Assembly (NCBI GenBank): GCA_905250115.1
Contig: CAJNOI010000029.1
Span: 558,001-622,000, forward strand
Length of the DNA stretch: 64,000 nt
Source: Adineta steineri
Taxonomy: Eukaryota; Rotifera; Eurotatoria; Adinetida; Adinetidae
Direction of reading: 5' to 3'
In this document: one piece after another, positions 63,466-64,000 of the stretch
Position numbering within the stretch: the stretch's first letter is position 1
How the letters are laid out: every line of letters begins with the position of its first letter
Position numbers and translations under genes: made by a program
The notes under the pieces: generated by a model
Databases searched by the model: none
Told to the model about the DNA's origin: nothing
What the model saw: only the letters and a program-made list of their open reading frames with translations

Positions 63466-64000
63466 CTAGCCGAACATAACTTGCTTGATTCGACCAAACT
63501 GTTTGTATTGTTTGACAAGATTAGTTGCTTGAATAAATGTTAAATTGTCTTCGCCACATGATTGTAAAATAGATGCTAGCGTTGATTCGATTCCTTGGCA
63601 TGAGCGAGTTGATCCACACATATATACAAATGCAGTGTCGTCACTTAATATTGAATAAATCATATCTTCATATTCCAACATAACATCTTGAATATATCGT
63701 TTGACAACAGCATTTTCTCTCGAAAATACTGGAATAATAGCTGTGAGAAGTTTGTTACTTTCTCCGCGTTGACTTGTAAGTGACTGAAGTTCTTTAGCAT
63801 AAAGAAAATCACTTGATGAACGACAACCCATAAATAAGATACGTTCAACTTGTACACTTCCTTGCGATTGTTCTAAGAATTCTAGTTCTTGCCAGAAAGC
63901 TCGAAATGGTGCAATACCAGAGCCAACAGCAAACATTAAAAGCGGGCTATTAAGTGGAAGAAATGCATCACCACCACATAGCATATCTCTAGTCATACTG
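63466..64000 (-). CDS. diflavin reductase, C-terminal NADPH/FAD-binding part (partial)
   Basis: About 178 codons, open to the window edge; the gene continues to the right. The sequence is the NADPH-binding lobe of a cytochrome P450 reductase/NO synthase/sulfite reductase-type flavoprotein: LLMFAVGSGIAPFRAFWQEL is the pyrophosphate/ribose loop, ERILFMGCRSSSDFLYAKEL the 2'-phosphate region, and VYMCGSTRSCQGIESTLASI the nicotinamide-side motif with its conserved Cys-Gly. It should pass electrons from NADPH through FAD to FMN. The usual terminal aromatic residue that stacks on FAD may be the Phe of the C-terminal QVMFG. Which member it is depends on domains outside the window. Confidence 0.85.
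   Translation of the reverse strand, partial: SMTRDMLCGGDAFLPLNSPLLMFAVGSGIAPFRAFWQELEFLEQSQGSVQVERILFMGCRSSSDFLYAKELQSLTSQRGESNKLLTAIIPVFSRENAVVKRYIQDVMLEYEDMIYSILSDDTAFVYMCGSTRSCQGIESTLASILQSCGEDNLTFIQATNLVKQYKQFGRIKQVMFG

Overview
The window looks like nuclear DNA of a small-genome animal, most likely a bdelloid rotifer. It is AT-rich and gene-dense. Most introns are 45-75 bp with GT..AG ends, and animal-type genes (a Shaker-class K+ channel, an LDLRa/EGF seven-helix receptor, ERMARD, SLC66A2, GK5) sit beside genes that look more bacterial, fungal or plant-like (a membrane-anchored cupredoxin, an Asp-box sialidase-like protein). Short foldbacks built from GTGTGGG/CCCACAC are scattered throughout; as I recall, bdelloid telomeres use TGTGGG-type repeats. 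The species call is inference. Gene models were built by hand by joining exons at GT/AG sites; each multi-exon model listed stays in frame from ATG to stop.

Left part (1-16.7 kb): a duplicated fragment of the ERMARD 3' end, a decayed gene relic next to a foldback, an intronless cupredoxin (+), a Mn-type CDF transporter (-), full-length ERMARD (17 exons, -), a GK5-type FGGY kinase (-), two small mobile or foldback sequences, mevalonate kinase (-) and the PQ-loop protein SLC66A2 (-).

Middle (16.7-42 kb): a 2.6-kb non-coding stretch with a candidate structured RNA, a 3CxxC zinc-finger gene (+), a 12-exon coiled-coil/CAP-Gly gene (+) convergent with an SDR-family gene (-), a small orphan gene (+), a 426-bp piggyBac-type MITE with TTAA duplications, an Asp-box sialidase-like gene (+), a 1563-residue single-exon receptor (+) and a Kv channel with altered voltage-sensor and pore residues (+).

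Right part (42-64 kb): a 9-exon NHL/EGF membrane protein made by tandem duplication of an 891-bp exon (+), a 13-exon SLC22-type transporter (-), an intronless ERD2-like gene (-), a 28-exon full ABCB transporter with all ATPase motifs (-), an SLC13-like exon relic and, at the right edge, the C-terminal part of a diflavin reductase (-).

The most unusual signal is the foldback family: 15 clear copies and 2 weaker ones of about 45-100 bp, arms close to TTGAGGGTGTGGGTGTG and its complement, loops mostly different. All lie outside exons and many sit within about 250 bp downstream of a stop codon, so they would be in or near 3' UTRs. No LTR retrovirus-like or Polinton-like element was recognised.
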